From JBHENW01 sp046261875 (GTDB lineage: Bacteria > Acidobacteriota > Thermoanaerobaculia > UBA5066 > Gp7-AA6), in the NCBI GenBank assembly GCA_046261875.1, contig JBHENW010000101.1, positions 1 through 12,799 on the forward strand: 12,799 nt of DNA, in the 5' to 3' direction. The stretch's first letter is position 1, and every line of letters starts with the position of its first letter. The notes beneath the pieces were generated by a model that saw only the letters and a list, made by a program, of their open reading frames with translations, ran no database searches and was not told where the DNA came from. Positions 5,694-12,799 of the stretch are shown here, piece after piece. Made by a program: the position numbers and the translations under genes.

Positions 5694-8600
5694 ATGAAGT
5701 ATCGATACCGATTTAGCCTGCTGCTGTCGGTCGGTCTTCTCCTGATCGCTCCGATCGTCTTCGCACAGACGACCGGAGAGATCCTGGGGACGGTCGCCGA
5801 TACGCAGGGAGGCGCCCTCCCGGGCGTCACGGTCGAGGCCACGAGCCCCAACCTGCAGGGGACTCGGACCACGGTTACCGGGGCCAACGGGAACTACCGG
5901 ATGCCGACCCTAACGCCCGGAACCTACCGGGTGAAGGCCGTCCTCTCGGGGTTCTCGACGGCCGAGAAGACCGCGATCGTGTCGCTGGACTCGACGGCGA
6001 CGGTCAACTTCACGATGCAGATCACGCAGCGTGAAGAGGTCGTCGTATCCGGCGAGGCCCCCGTGGTGGACACCTCCAGCACGACCATCGGCTCCAACTA
6101 CACGGCGAAAGTCATGGAGAAGCTGCCGCTGGGCCGCAACTACGCGGCCGTCGTGCAGCTCCAGCCCGGCGTCAACCAGGACACCGGCGACATCCAGGGC
6201 CGTGGTCTGGCCCTCTCCCTCTACGGCTCCACGTCCGCGGAGAACCTGTTCCTGATCGACGGCGTCAACACGAACCAGGTCAACCGCGGCGTGCAGGGCA
6301 AGATCATCAACAACGAGTTCATCCAGGAAGTCGAGGTCAAGACCGGCGGCTACCAGGCCGAGTACGGCCGCTCGACCGGCGGAGTCATCAACGTCATCAC
6401 CAAGTCGGGCGGCAACGAGTTCCACGGCGACGTTTTCGCCAGCTACTCCCCGACGAGCTTCCGGGCCGACCAGGTCCGCGAAGACGAAGACCAGTTCAAC
6501 ACGACCTACGACGAGGTCGAGAACACAGACTACGGGGCCGACCTCGGCGGCTTCTTCGTCAAGGACCGGATCTGGTTCTTCACGGCGTACAACCGCGGCG
6601 ACAACTCGCAGGACCGCGTCCCTATGGCGGCGGCGTCCGTCCGAGGGCAGCACTTCCGCGAGGACATCACCTACAACCTCTTTTCCTCGAAGCTGACCTT
6701 CAACATCGCCCAGGGCTCGACGCTCGTGGGCACCTACTTCCGCGACCCCGAGCACCGCGACGGGGCGATCTTCACGCCCACCGGCGCGGACCCGAACTCT
6801 TTTTCGGGCCGCCGCGACATCGGCTCGGAGGACTACGCGGGCCGCTTCAACCAGCTCTTCGGGTCCTTCGGCGTTCTGACCCTGCAGTACTCCAAGCACA
6901 ACGACCGTTTCATCTTCAAGCCGCTCAACCCGGATGTTCCGGGCATCCAGGACCGTACGGTGGCGGCCGACTATCCGTTCTACCCGATCATCAACGGGTT
7001 CGGCAGCATCCCGGGATTCCGCCTCCACAACACGGGGGAACGGGACGCGTACGAAGGCTCCTTCACCTCCTACTTCGGCAACCACGAGCTGAAGGTGGGC
7101 GGCGACTGGGTTGAGAACGTCACGACCGCCGTCACCAGCTACACCGGCGGCCAGCTCGTGCGCGCGCGTCTTTGCAGCACGTCCGCGACTTCGGTGAACT
7201 TTTGCCCGCCGGGCGAAGGAGTCAACTACACGAACTACCTGGGCCAGCCGACACGGGTGTACTTTCAGCACAGCTTCTACGCCGACGCGCTGGGCAGCTT
7301 CACGCCGATCGCGGCCACAACGACAGCGCCTCCGAGTCAGCTCTGGTCCGCGTACATCCAGGACACCTGGCGCATCACGAACCGGTTGACCCTGAACGCC
7401 GGGGTTCGCTACGACGTCCAGGAGATCCAGAACGCCGACGAGATCACGACGATCGACCTGGACGACATGTGGCAGCCGAGGGCCGGGCTCGTGTTCGACT
7501 GGAAGGGCGATGGCTCGACGAAGCTCTTCGCTTCGTATGGCCGCTTTTATTACGCCCTTCCCAACGACCTCAACGTCCGCGTCTATGGGTCTCAGTTTTC
7601 GACGTCGACGTTCAATTACTCCATCACCGACACGCGGCAGAGGGGAGCGGGGGTTCCCGGACCGCCCAACCGCAACCCCCTCTTCCAGGGGGGGGCGCAC
7701 TTCCAGCCGGTGGACGAGAACCTCGACGGGATGTACCAGGATGAGTACACCCTCGGCGTCGAGATGGCGCTCACTCCCACGTTCGCCGTCGGCCTCAAGG
7801 GTATGTACCGCGACCTCGGCAACGTCATCGAGGACCGCTGCGACCTGAACTACAACGAGGACGACCCCGGCGCCGCGGTCAACCAGGGCGCTTCTTGCGC
7901 GCTGATCAACCCGGGTTCCGGCGAGCGCTGGGCGGGAGGAAACTCCAGAGACGACTTCTCCTGGTGCGACCACGCGGGCTCCGATTTCGTTTCGCCGACG
8001 GCTAACCAGTGCTTCCCGGGTGGCGCTCCAGCCGTTCCAGAGGCCAAGCGCGAGTTCAAGGGCGTCGAGCTGACGGCGCGCAAGGCATTTACTCAGAACC
8101 TCTGGGCGCAGTTCTCCTACCTCTGGTCCGAGCTGCGGGGCAACTACGACGGCGCAGTGCGTGTGGCCTCCGGTCAGACCGACCCGGGCATCAACGCGGA
8201 CTACGACTACCCGCTCTTCTCCGTCAACGCCGACGGGCGCCTGTACCTCGACCGGCCGCACCAGCTGCGTCTGGACGCCGTGTACACGGCTCCTTTCGGC
8301 CTCTCGGTGGGTCTGGGGACCTATTACCGGAGCGGCGCTCCCGTGTCCCGCTACGGCTGGTACAACGTCTTCTATCCGGACCTGCTCCATCTCGTGACCC
8401 GCGGAGAGGACAGCGCCGTTTCCGACGGCCGCCTGCCGGCGACCTACGAAGCCAACGTCTCGCTCGGCTACACCTTCAACGTGGGACCGGTCTCCATCAC
8501 CCCGACGGTGTACGTGTTCAACCTGCTGGATCGCCAGGCCGTCACGGACGTCAGCGAAACCTTCAACGGAGACGGCAGCTTCTGCGAGATTTCGGCAGGC

Positions 8601-8756
8601 TGTACGCCCACGAACACGCCCGAGTACACGCAGCGCAACTTCGATCGGCTCGGCACGGTCCCGTTCGGCGAGCCGCTTCCGAACTCCAATTGGGCGAAAC
8701 CGACGGCGCGTCAGGACGCCCGTCAGATCCGCGCGGGACTCCGACTCTCGTTCTGA
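5694..8756 (+). CDS. TonB-dependent receptor with carboxypeptidase-regulatory-like N-terminal domain (Oar type)
   Basis: This 1020-aa outer-membrane protein probably imports a large substrate (an oligosaccharide, peptide or metal complex) using energy from TonB-ExbBD; the ligand cannot be read from sequence. A signal peptide occupies residues 1-24, cleaved after VFA before QTT. Residues 27-110 form a CarboxypepD_reg-like beta-sandwich (GEILGTVADTQGGALPGVTV, NGNYRMPTLTPGTYRV). The EEVVVSGEAPVVD segment at 114-126 precedes the plug domain (to about 245, with LFLIDGVN and GGVINVITKSGG). The rest is a long beta-barrel ending in LRLSF, with the terminal Phe usual for BAM-assembled proteins. Eight cysteines in four close pairs lie in the barrel region: 494/504, 716/735, 758/773 and 964/970, probably loop disulfides. 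The start has the strong Shine-Dalgarno GAGGAGG. The gene stands alone between a sigma-54-like promoter and an intrinsic terminator. Confidence 0.92.
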   Translation: MKYRYRFSLLLSVGLLLIAPIVFAQTTGEILGTVADTQGGALPGVTVEATSPNLQGTRTTVTGANGNYRMPTLTPGTYRVKAVLSGFSTAEKTAIVSLDSTATVNFTMQITQREEVVVSGEAPVVDTSSTTIGSNYTAKVMEKLPLGRNYAAVVQLQPGVNQDTGDIQGRGLALSLYGSTSAENLFLIDGVNTNQVNRGVQGKIINNEFIQEVEVKTGGYQAEYGRSTGGVINVITKSGGNEFHGDVFASYSPTSFRADQVREDEDQFNTTYDEVENTDYGADLGGFFVKDRIWFFTAYNRGDNSQDRVPMAAASVRGQHFREDITYNLFSSKLTFNIAQGSTLVGTYFRDPEHRDGAIFTPTGADPNSFSGRRDIGSEDYAGRFNQLFGSFGVLTLQYSKHNDRFIFKPLNPDVPGIQDRTVAADYPFYPIINGFGSIPGFRLHNTGERDAYEGSFTSYFGNHELKVGGDWVENVTTAVTSYTGGQLVRARLCSTSATSVNFCPPGEGVNYTNYLGQPTRVYFQHSFYADALGSFTPIAATTTAPPSQLWSAYIQDTWRITNRLTLNAGVRYDVQEIQNADEITTIDLDDMWQPRAGLVFDWKGDGSTKLFASYGRFYYALPNDLNVRVYGSQFSTSTFNYSITDTRQRGAGVPGPPNRNPLFQGGAHFQPVDENLDGMYQDEYTLGVEMALTPTFAVGLKGMYRDLGNVIEDRCDLNYNEDDPGAAVNQGASCALINPGSGERWAGGNSRDDFSWCDHAGSDFVSPTANQCFPGGAPAVPEAKREFKGVELTARKAFTQNLWAQFSYLWSELRGNYDGAVRVASGQTDPGINADYDYPLFSVNADGRLYLDRPHQLRLDAVYTAPFGLSVGLGTYYRSGAPVSRYGWYNVFYPDLLHLVTRGEDSAVSDGRLPATYEANVSLGYTFNVGPVSITPTVYVFNLLDRQAVTDVSETFNGDGSFCEISAGCTPTNTPEYTQRNFDRLGTVPFGEPLPNSNWAKPTARQDARQIRAGLRLSF

Positions 8757-8772
8757 TCGTTTCGTTTTTGGC

Positions 8773-8804
8773 AAAAGGGGGCTTCGGCCCCCTTTTCCTT
8801 TTCT
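8773..8804 (+). terminator. Intrinsic terminator with UUCG tetraloop
   Basis: AAAAGGGGGC (8773-8782) pairs perfectly with GCCCCCTTTT (8787-8796) around a TTCG loop, a very stable 10-bp hairpin. It is followed by an interrupted T tract (TTTTCCTTTTCT). It begins 16 nt after the receptor's stop codon at 8756. It should end receptor transcription and separate it from the GWxTD operon. Confidence 0.92.
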
Positions 8805-8850
8805 GTCCCGCCCGGGTGGGCGTAGGATTGGATTCGTCCTGGAGGTACCC

Positions 8851-9951
8851 ATGAGACGCGCCACCCTCTTGGTTCTCGCCGCGGCGCTCTCCGCGGGCGA
8901 GCTGTTCGCCGCCACACCGGGCGAGCTGTTTTCGAAGGCCAAGGAGCAGTTCCGGCTCGCGGCGTATCCCGCGGCCCTCGAAACGCTCCGCCAGCTCGAT
9001 GAGGAGACCTCCAAGCCCCAGTACGGGCAGGAACGCGCCGCCCTGCTGCCGGCTCTCCACTTCTACCGTGGAGCCTCCTATGCCGCGCTGGGACGGGGAC
9101 CGGAGGCCCGGGATCAGTTCGAAGTCTTCCTGACGTACCAGCCCAACGCTTCGCTGGACCCCGCGATGTATCCGAAGAAAGTCATCGCGGCCCTCGAGGA
9201 AGCGAGGAAGTCGCTCGAGAAGAAGGGGCGGACCGAACGCATCGCCGGGACCTCGCCCGCCACGTCGCTTGCAAAATCGTACGCGGCGTTCCGGCTTGCC
9301 ATGGATCCGGGAAAGCCGTACGCGGACGAGGGATGGGCGGACGGCCCGGTCCGTTTCCTGCTCACGCCCGAGGAGCGGCGGGACTTCCAGGCACTCGGCG
9401 GAGCGGCGTCGCGGTCGGAATTCGTCACCGCCTTCTGGAAGGCGCGCGACCCGAAGCCCGAGACCGCGGACAACGAATTCCGAGAGGAGTTCGAGAAGCG
9501 GGTCGCGTTTGCCGACTCGCGTTTCACGCAGCAGGAGACTCGCGGGGCGATGACCGACCGGGGGATGGTCTTCATCCTTCTCGGCCCCCCGACCTACATC
9601 GGCCGCAAGCCCTTGACGACGGGAGACGACGCCGCTGACCCCAACGTCCTGAAGCGTTACCGAGCCTCCGACGTGCGAGCGGCCGCACAGCCTGGGGGAA
9701 CCCGCGCCGCGCAGGTTGCTCGCGTGGACGCCGTGACCGGGCCGGGCTCGCGGGTGAACGAGGCCGCGTCGAACTGGCAGGAGGTCTGGCACTACTGGCG
9801 CGAGCACCTGCCCAAGGACGTCCCGTATCTCCAGGTGGACTTTCAGTTCGTCACGAAGAAGGGCTACGGCCAGAACGTGCTCCAGCGGGAGGCGCAGATC
9901 CTCGACACGCTCGAGCGTGCCAAGGCGAAGCTCCGGGAGGCGAAGGCATAA
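8851..9951 (+). CDS. Exported TPR/GWxTD-domain protein, paralog A
   Basis: This 366-aa protein has a signal peptide (residues 1-20, probable cleavage LFA/ATP), so it should act in the periplasm or envelope. Residues about 22-130 are helical, TPR-like pairs (GELFSKAKEQFRL, ALHFYRGASYAALGR) ending in LDPAMYPKKVIAALEEARK. Residues about 160-366 match the GWxTD domain: VRFLLTPEERRDFQAL, FWKARDPKPET, NEFREEFEKRVAFAD, TDRGMVFILLGPP, EVWHYW and a C-terminal VTKKGYG. The motif that names the domain, GWxTD, reads GAMTD here (residues 232-236), lacking the Trp. Biochemical function of the domain is not established; it is common in Acidobacteriota. GGAGGT at 8841-8846 supports the ATG at 8851. It probably heads an operon after the terminator; TAGGAT at 8823-8828 is a possible -10. 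Confidence 0.85.
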   Translation: MRRATLLVLAAALSAGELFAATPGELFSKAKEQFRLAAYPAALETLRQLDEETSKPQYGQERAALLPALHFYRGASYAALGRGPEARDQFEVFLTYQPNASLDPAMYPKKVIAALEEARKSLEKKGRTERIAGTSPATSLAKSYAAFRLAMDPGKPYADEGWADGPVRFLLTPEERRDFQALGGAASRSEFVTAFWKARDPKPETADNEFREEFEKRVAFADSRFTQQETRGAMTDRGMVFILLGPPTYIGRKPLTTGDDAADPNVLKRYRASDVRAAAQPGGTRAAQVARVDAVTGPGSRVNEAASNWQEVWHYWREHLPKDVPYLQVDFQFVTKKGYGQNVLQREAQILDTLERAKAKLREAKA

Positions 9952-9967
9952 CCTCGGGGAGGTGACT

Positions 9968-11050
9968 ATGCGGCGGACCCTGGCGCTCTGCGTTTCGTTC
10001 GCGCTCGGCGCGGGCGCGCTCTCCGCCGAGGAGGCCGGCGAGCTCTTCGCGAAGGCCAAGGAGCAGTACCGGCTCAAGTCCTACTCGGACGTCCTCGCCA
10101 CGCTCGACCGCCTCGATGAGCTCACGGCCGCTCCCGCGTACGAGACGCATCGCGCCGCGCTGCTTCCCGCGCTCTCCTTCTATCGCGGCGCGGCCTGCGC
10201 GGGTCTGGGCCGCAGCCAAGAAGCCCGCGGGCACTTCGAGATCTACCTGACGCACAATCCCGACGCCTCGCTCGATCCCGCCATGCACCCGCGCGCGGTG
10301 GCCGCAGCGCTCGAGGAGGCGCGGAAAGGTCTCGCGCAGAAGACGACGACTTCGGCTCCCGGCGGCGCTCCCGGATCGCTGGAGGACCAGTACCGCGCCT
10401 TCCGCCCGACCCCCGGCCTCTCCACGCCTCAACGCCTGGAGGAGTGGGCGGAAGGGCCCGTGCGTCACTTCCTGACCTCCCAGCAGCAGCAAGAGTTTTC
10501 GCGTCTGGCCGACCCGGTCTCGCAGTCCGAGTTCGTCTCCCATTTCTGGAAGATGCGCGACTCCCGCCCCGAGACGCCCGAGAACGAGTTCCGAATGGAG
10601 TTCGAGAAACGGGTGGCGTTTTCCGACGCGCTGTTCGGCCACGACGAGATCCCGGGCAGCATGACGGACCGCGGGATGGTCTTCATCCTCATGGGAGCTC
10701 CGACCTACGTGGGGCGCAAGCCGCTCACCGCCGCCGACGACGCGGACGACCCCGAGTGGCTGCGGCGCCAGCGCAGCCACGTCATCTGGACCTCGTCGGC
10801 CCCGGTCAACCGGGCTCAGGGGACGGGACGCGCGGACATGAGCCCGCCGCGCAGCGTCAGCGAAGCTTCGAACTGGCGGGAGGTCTGGCACTACCGCCGC
10901 CAGCACCTGCCCAGGGACGTTCCCTACCTTCAGGTGGACTTCGACTTCGTCACGAAACGGGGTTACGGGAAGAGCGTGCTGCAGCGGGACGCGCAGATCC
11001 TCGACACGCTCGAGCGCACGAAAGCGCGCCTCCGGCAAGCCGCGTCCTGA
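9968..11050 (+). CDS. Exported TPR/GWxTD-domain protein, paralog B
   Basis: This 360-aa protein is a tandem duplicate of the preceding gene, collinear over its whole length. The N-terminal TPR-like part has GELFAKAKEQYRL, SFYRGAACAGLGR and LDPAMHPRAVAAALEEARK. The GWxTD region has FWKMRDSRPETPENEF, TDRGMVFILMGAP, EVWHYRR and VTKRGYG. By hand the last 62 residues differ from paralog A at about 14 positions. The signature again lacks Trp: GSMTD at residues 230-234. A signal peptide occupies residues 1-20 (LSA/EEA). The frame is open to 9917, but the ATG at 9968 is chosen because the near-perfect Shine-Dalgarno GGGGAGGTGA (9956-9965) precedes it and it gives the signal peptide. It lies 16 nt after paralog A. 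Proteins A and B may form a heteromeric complex; that is inference. Confidence 0.85.
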   Translation: MRRTLALCVSFALGAGALSAEEAGELFAKAKEQYRLKSYSDVLATLDRLDELTAAPAYETHRAALLPALSFYRGAACAGLGRSQEARGHFEIYLTHNPDASLDPAMHPRAVAAALEEARKGLAQKTTTSAPGGAPGSLEDQYRAFRPTPGLSTPQRLEEWAEGPVRHFLTSQQQQEFSRLADPVSQSEFVSHFWKMRDSRPETPENEFRMEFEKRVAFSDALFGHDEIPGSMTDRGMVFILMGAPTYVGRKPLTAADDADDPEWLRRQRSHVIWTSSAPVNRAQGTGRADMSPPRSVSEASNWREVWHYRRQHLPRDVPYLQVDFDFVTKRGYGKSVLQRDAQILDTLERTKARLRQAAS

Positions 11051-11100
11051 ATCGGCTCCCGCGGAATCCGGGATCGCGAGGCGCTGTTAGGGTCCGCGTC

Positions 11101-12189
11101 GTGAAGAGACTCCTGGGCGTCCTCCTCGCTCTCCTGGCCGCCGGTTCTCCGGCGGAGGCCGATCCGGAAGCCCGCGACCGCATCCTGAAGCACTTCGGGG
11201 GTTGGTACTCCTTCTATCCGAACTCACGCATCTCGGTGCGCGAGACCGACGAGGTCAAGATCGCCGGCCTCGAGGCCTATCGGGTCCAGCGCCACGCGGA
11301 GTCCGAGCGCAGCCGTGAGGCCAACGTCGCGCTGCTCGACCGTGAGCGGGACGAGGTCTTCGTGGGCCGTGTGCTCCACGATGCCGAGCGCGCGGCGGCG
11401 AAGCGCGCCTTCGATCCGTTGATCGACGGCCCGGAGATCGAGAGGCATCTCTCCGATGCTTTCGGCGTCCCGGCGACGCTCACGGTCAAGGGAACGCGCG
11501 GGGCGCTCAAGGAGATCAACGTGGCGCTGCGCCAGATCGAGTCCGCCTGGGTCAACATGCCGGGCTACGTTTCGGAGGACGGCGCGTCCATCCTGCTCGG
11601 AGAGTTCCAGTCACTGAAAGACGGCGCGGAGGCGTTCCGCCGGAAGCTCCTCGCGGATAGGCCCGGCGTGCGGCTCGGCCGGGGCGCGCCGATGGTGGTG
11701 GAGTTCGTGGACTTCCAGTGCGAGCGGTGCCGCAAGCGGGCGCCGGAGGTCAAGAAGTTCGTGGGGGAGGCGGGGGGCTCGGTCGAGGTCCGCTTCTTCC
11801 CCCTGGTCAAGATCCATCCCTGGGCGTTCGCCGCCGCCGAGAGCGGCGCGGCCCTCGCTGCGCTGTCGCCGCAGCTCTACGAGAGCTACGAGTCCGCGCT
11901 CTTTGCTCGGGCGGAATCGATGAGCCCCGAGGGGGCGCGCCAGCTCGCGGAGGACGTCGCGGAAGCCGCGGGCCGCGCGAAAGACTTCGCCTCGGAGGTG
12001 TCGAGCGGCCGGCCGCGCGAACGCGTGCTCTCCGATCTGCGGCTGGGCATGCGGATGGGGGTGGTCGGGACGCCGTGGTTCTTCTACGAGGGCACGATGG
12101 TCTCGGCGGAACAGGACCTCCTCGAGACGTTCGTCCGCGAGCGTTCGGGCGCCGTTCCCGCCCCGAAGGCGCCGCCCAGGACCCAGTGA
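11101..12189 (+). CDS. Exported DsbA-like thioredoxin-fold protein
   Basis: This 362-aa protein has a signal peptide (residues 1-20, AEA/DPE), placing it in the periplasm. The C-terminal half (about 195-345) is a DsbA-family (Thioredoxin_4-like) domain: VVEFVDFQCERCRKRAPEV with redox pair Cys207-Cys210 (a CERC site), and the cis-proline loop VVGTPWFFYEG with Pro325. The N-terminal half (about 22-190) resembles the poorly characterised extension of acidobacterial DsbA-like proteins (ISVRETDEVKIAGLEAYRV, then DEVFVGRVL); I do not recognise a catalytic motif in it. The role is probably oxidation or reduction of exported thiols, direction unknown. It starts with GTG at 11101, since no other start gives a signal peptide; there is no clear Shine-Dalgarno. 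TGTTAGGGT at 11085-11093 could be a -10 for an internal near-leaderless promoter. It follows paralog B by 50 nt and overlaps the next gene by 4 nt. Confidence 0.85.
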   Translation: MKRLLGVLLALLAAGSPAEADPEARDRILKHFGGWYSFYPNSRISVRETDEVKIAGLEAYRVQRHAESERSREANVALLDRERDEVFVGRVLHDAERAAAKRAFDPLIDGPEIERHLSDAFGVPATLTVKGTRGALKEINVALRQIESAWVNMPGYVSEDGASILLGEFQSLKDGAEAFRRKLLADRPGVRLGRGAPMVVEFVDFQCERCRKRAPEVKKFVGEAGGSVEVRFFPLVKIHPWAFAAAESGAALAALSPQLYESYESALFARAESMSPEGARQLAEDVAEAAGRAKDFASEVSSGRPRERVLSDLRLGMRMGVVGTPWFFYEGTMVSAEQDLLETFVRERSGAVPAPKAPPRTQ

Positions 12190-12799
12190 CCCGGCGCGGG
12201 CGGCACGGCCTCCTCGCCGCCCTGTCCCTGCTCCTCCTCGCGGCCTCCTGCAGCCGCCCGGACACGAAAACATCCGGACGGAACGACCGGCTCGTGGCCT
12301 CCCCCGTGGAAGCCGCCGACGTCCCCAGCCGGCGGCCGCGCGCGCCGGGCGGCCCGCTGCCGGTCATCTGGATCGGTCTCGACGGGCTCGACTGGGAGCT
12401 CCTCGACCGGCTCGCCGCGGCGGGCCGCATGCCCCATTGGGCCCGGCTCGCCGCGGAAGGCCACGCGGGTCGGCTCCAGGCCTTCCAGCCTCTGATCTCG
12501 CCGATTCTCTGGACGACGGCCGCGACCGGCGCCGATCCGAGCGCTCACGGAGTCCTGGATTTCCAGGAGGTCGAGCGGCGCACCGGCCGCAAGCTGCCGA
12601 TCTCCGGCAACTCGCGCGCGGTCCCCGCCGTGTGGAACGTAGCCTCCGCGCAGGGGAAGAAGGTCGGCGTCGTGGGCTGGTGGGCGACTCATCCGGCCGA
12701 GCAGGTGGAGGGCTTCTTCGTGTCGGACCGGCTCGCGCCCCTGCTGTTTCCCGAGGCGCCGGGGGTAGCCCTCGCCTACCCGACGTCGCTCGCGGCGGG
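12186..12799 (+). CDS. Lipoprotein of the alkaline phosphatase / type I phosphodiesterase superfamily, N-terminal part
   Basis: 204 codons are present and the gene runs off the right edge. The N-terminus (TRRGRHGLLAALSLLLLAASC) is a lipoprotein signal with Cys22 as the probable acylated residue, followed by a charged linker. The catalytic domain starts at about residue 58: PVIWIGLDGLDW, where Asp66 is the expected first metal ligand; then MPHWARLAAEGHAGRL; then SPILWTTAATGADPSAHGVLDF, the block that holds the nucleophile (Ser105 or Thr110; I cannot decide) and the typical TG.xPxxHG pattern. Such proteins hydrolyse phosphomonoesters or phosphodiesters, or transfer phospho-groups, in the periplasm. 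The second metal site is beyond the window. The GTG at 12186 overlaps the upstream TGA (GTGA), arguing for coupling with the DsbA-like gene. Confidence 0.85.
   Translation, partial: MTRRGRHGLLAALSLLLLAASCSRPDTKTSGRNDRLVASPVEAADVPSRRPRAPGGPLPVIWIGLDGLDWELLDRLAAAGRMPHWARLAAEGHAGRLQAFQPLISPILWTTAATGADPSAHGVLDFQEVERRTGRKLPISGNSRAVPAVWNVASAQGKKVGVVGWWATHPAEQVEGFFVSDRLAPLLFPEAPGVALAYPTSLAA

Noticed and set aside
8807..8820. The imperfect palindrome CCCGCCCGGGTGGG between the terminator and the first GWxTD gene as an operator
   Set aside because: It is pure G/C in GC-rich DNA and has one mismatch; chance is a sufficient explanation.
5910..9014. A 1034-codon open frame on the minus strand opposite the receptor gene
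   Set aside because: It lies antisense to a clearly real gene, its protein is low-complexity Arg/Val/Asp/Glu-rich with no recognisable domain, and long antisense frames are expected in GC-rich genes with strong third-position bias.
8563..11038. Long minus-strand open frames opposite the two GWxTD genes
   Set aside because: They mirror each other because the genes beneath them are duplicated, which explains their apparent similarity; there is no independent evidence of coding.
11051..11100. A terminator in the 50-nt gap before the DsbA-like gene
   Set aside because: Only a 5-bp TCCCG/CGGGA stem with no T tract is visible, so read-through is likely.
1..12799. CRISPR arrays, insertion sequences, tRNA or rRNA genes
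   Set aside because: No regular spaced repeats, terminal inverted repeats, transposase-like reading frames or cloverleaf sequences were seen anywhere in the window.

Overview
The window is high-GC DNA (about two thirds G+C by eye), densely coded, with frequent GTG/TTG starts and 4-nt gene overlaps. A large Oar-type TonB-dependent receptor beside tandem TPR/GWxTD-domain secreted proteins is typical of Acidobacteriota. I favour that phylum, or a neighbouring deep-branching Gram-negative lineage. No mobile element, tRNA, rRNA or CRISPR array was seen.

Layout. (1) Minus strand, 1-1435: a TldD-family metalloprotease followed, with an ATGA overlap, by the first 37 codons of what is probably its TldE/PmbA partner. 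(2) Plus strand, 1500-5385: a DUF507-like small protein, then an acyl-CoA (propionyl-CoA type) carboxylase encoded as three proteins: carboxyltransferase, biotin carboxylase, and a biotin-transfer-like plus biotin-carrier protein. The genes lie 13 nt and 28 nt apart and then overlap by 4 nt, so they look like one operon. (3) 5386-5693: a 308-nt regulatory region. It holds a good sigma-54-like -24/-12 element, two upstream 16-bp dyads of identical geometry and an A+T-rich spacer. (4) 5694-8756: a 1020-aa TonB-dependent receptor with its own strong ribosome binding site, closed by a strong UUCG-loop intrinsic terminator. (5) 8851-12799: two tandem paralogous exported TPR/GWxTD proteins, an exported DsbA-like thioredoxin-fold protein, and the start of a lipoprotein of the alkaline-phosphatase/phosphodiesterase superfamily that runs off the window. 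Gaps of 16 nt, 50 nt and a 4-nt overlap suggest one transcription unit devoted to the cell envelope.

Functionally the left half is cytoplasmic: a peptide-processing protease and an acyl-CoA carboxylase that would feed methylmalonyl- or malonyl-CoA pools. The right half is envelope biology: uptake across the outer membrane, and periplasmic proteins of largely unknown role with a redox partner. I did not find a clearly new defence or mobile system. The points most worth following up are the putative sigma-54 control of the receptor, the non-canonical GWxTD motifs in both paralogs, the cysteine at the carboxyltransferase specificity position, and possible leaderless promoters.
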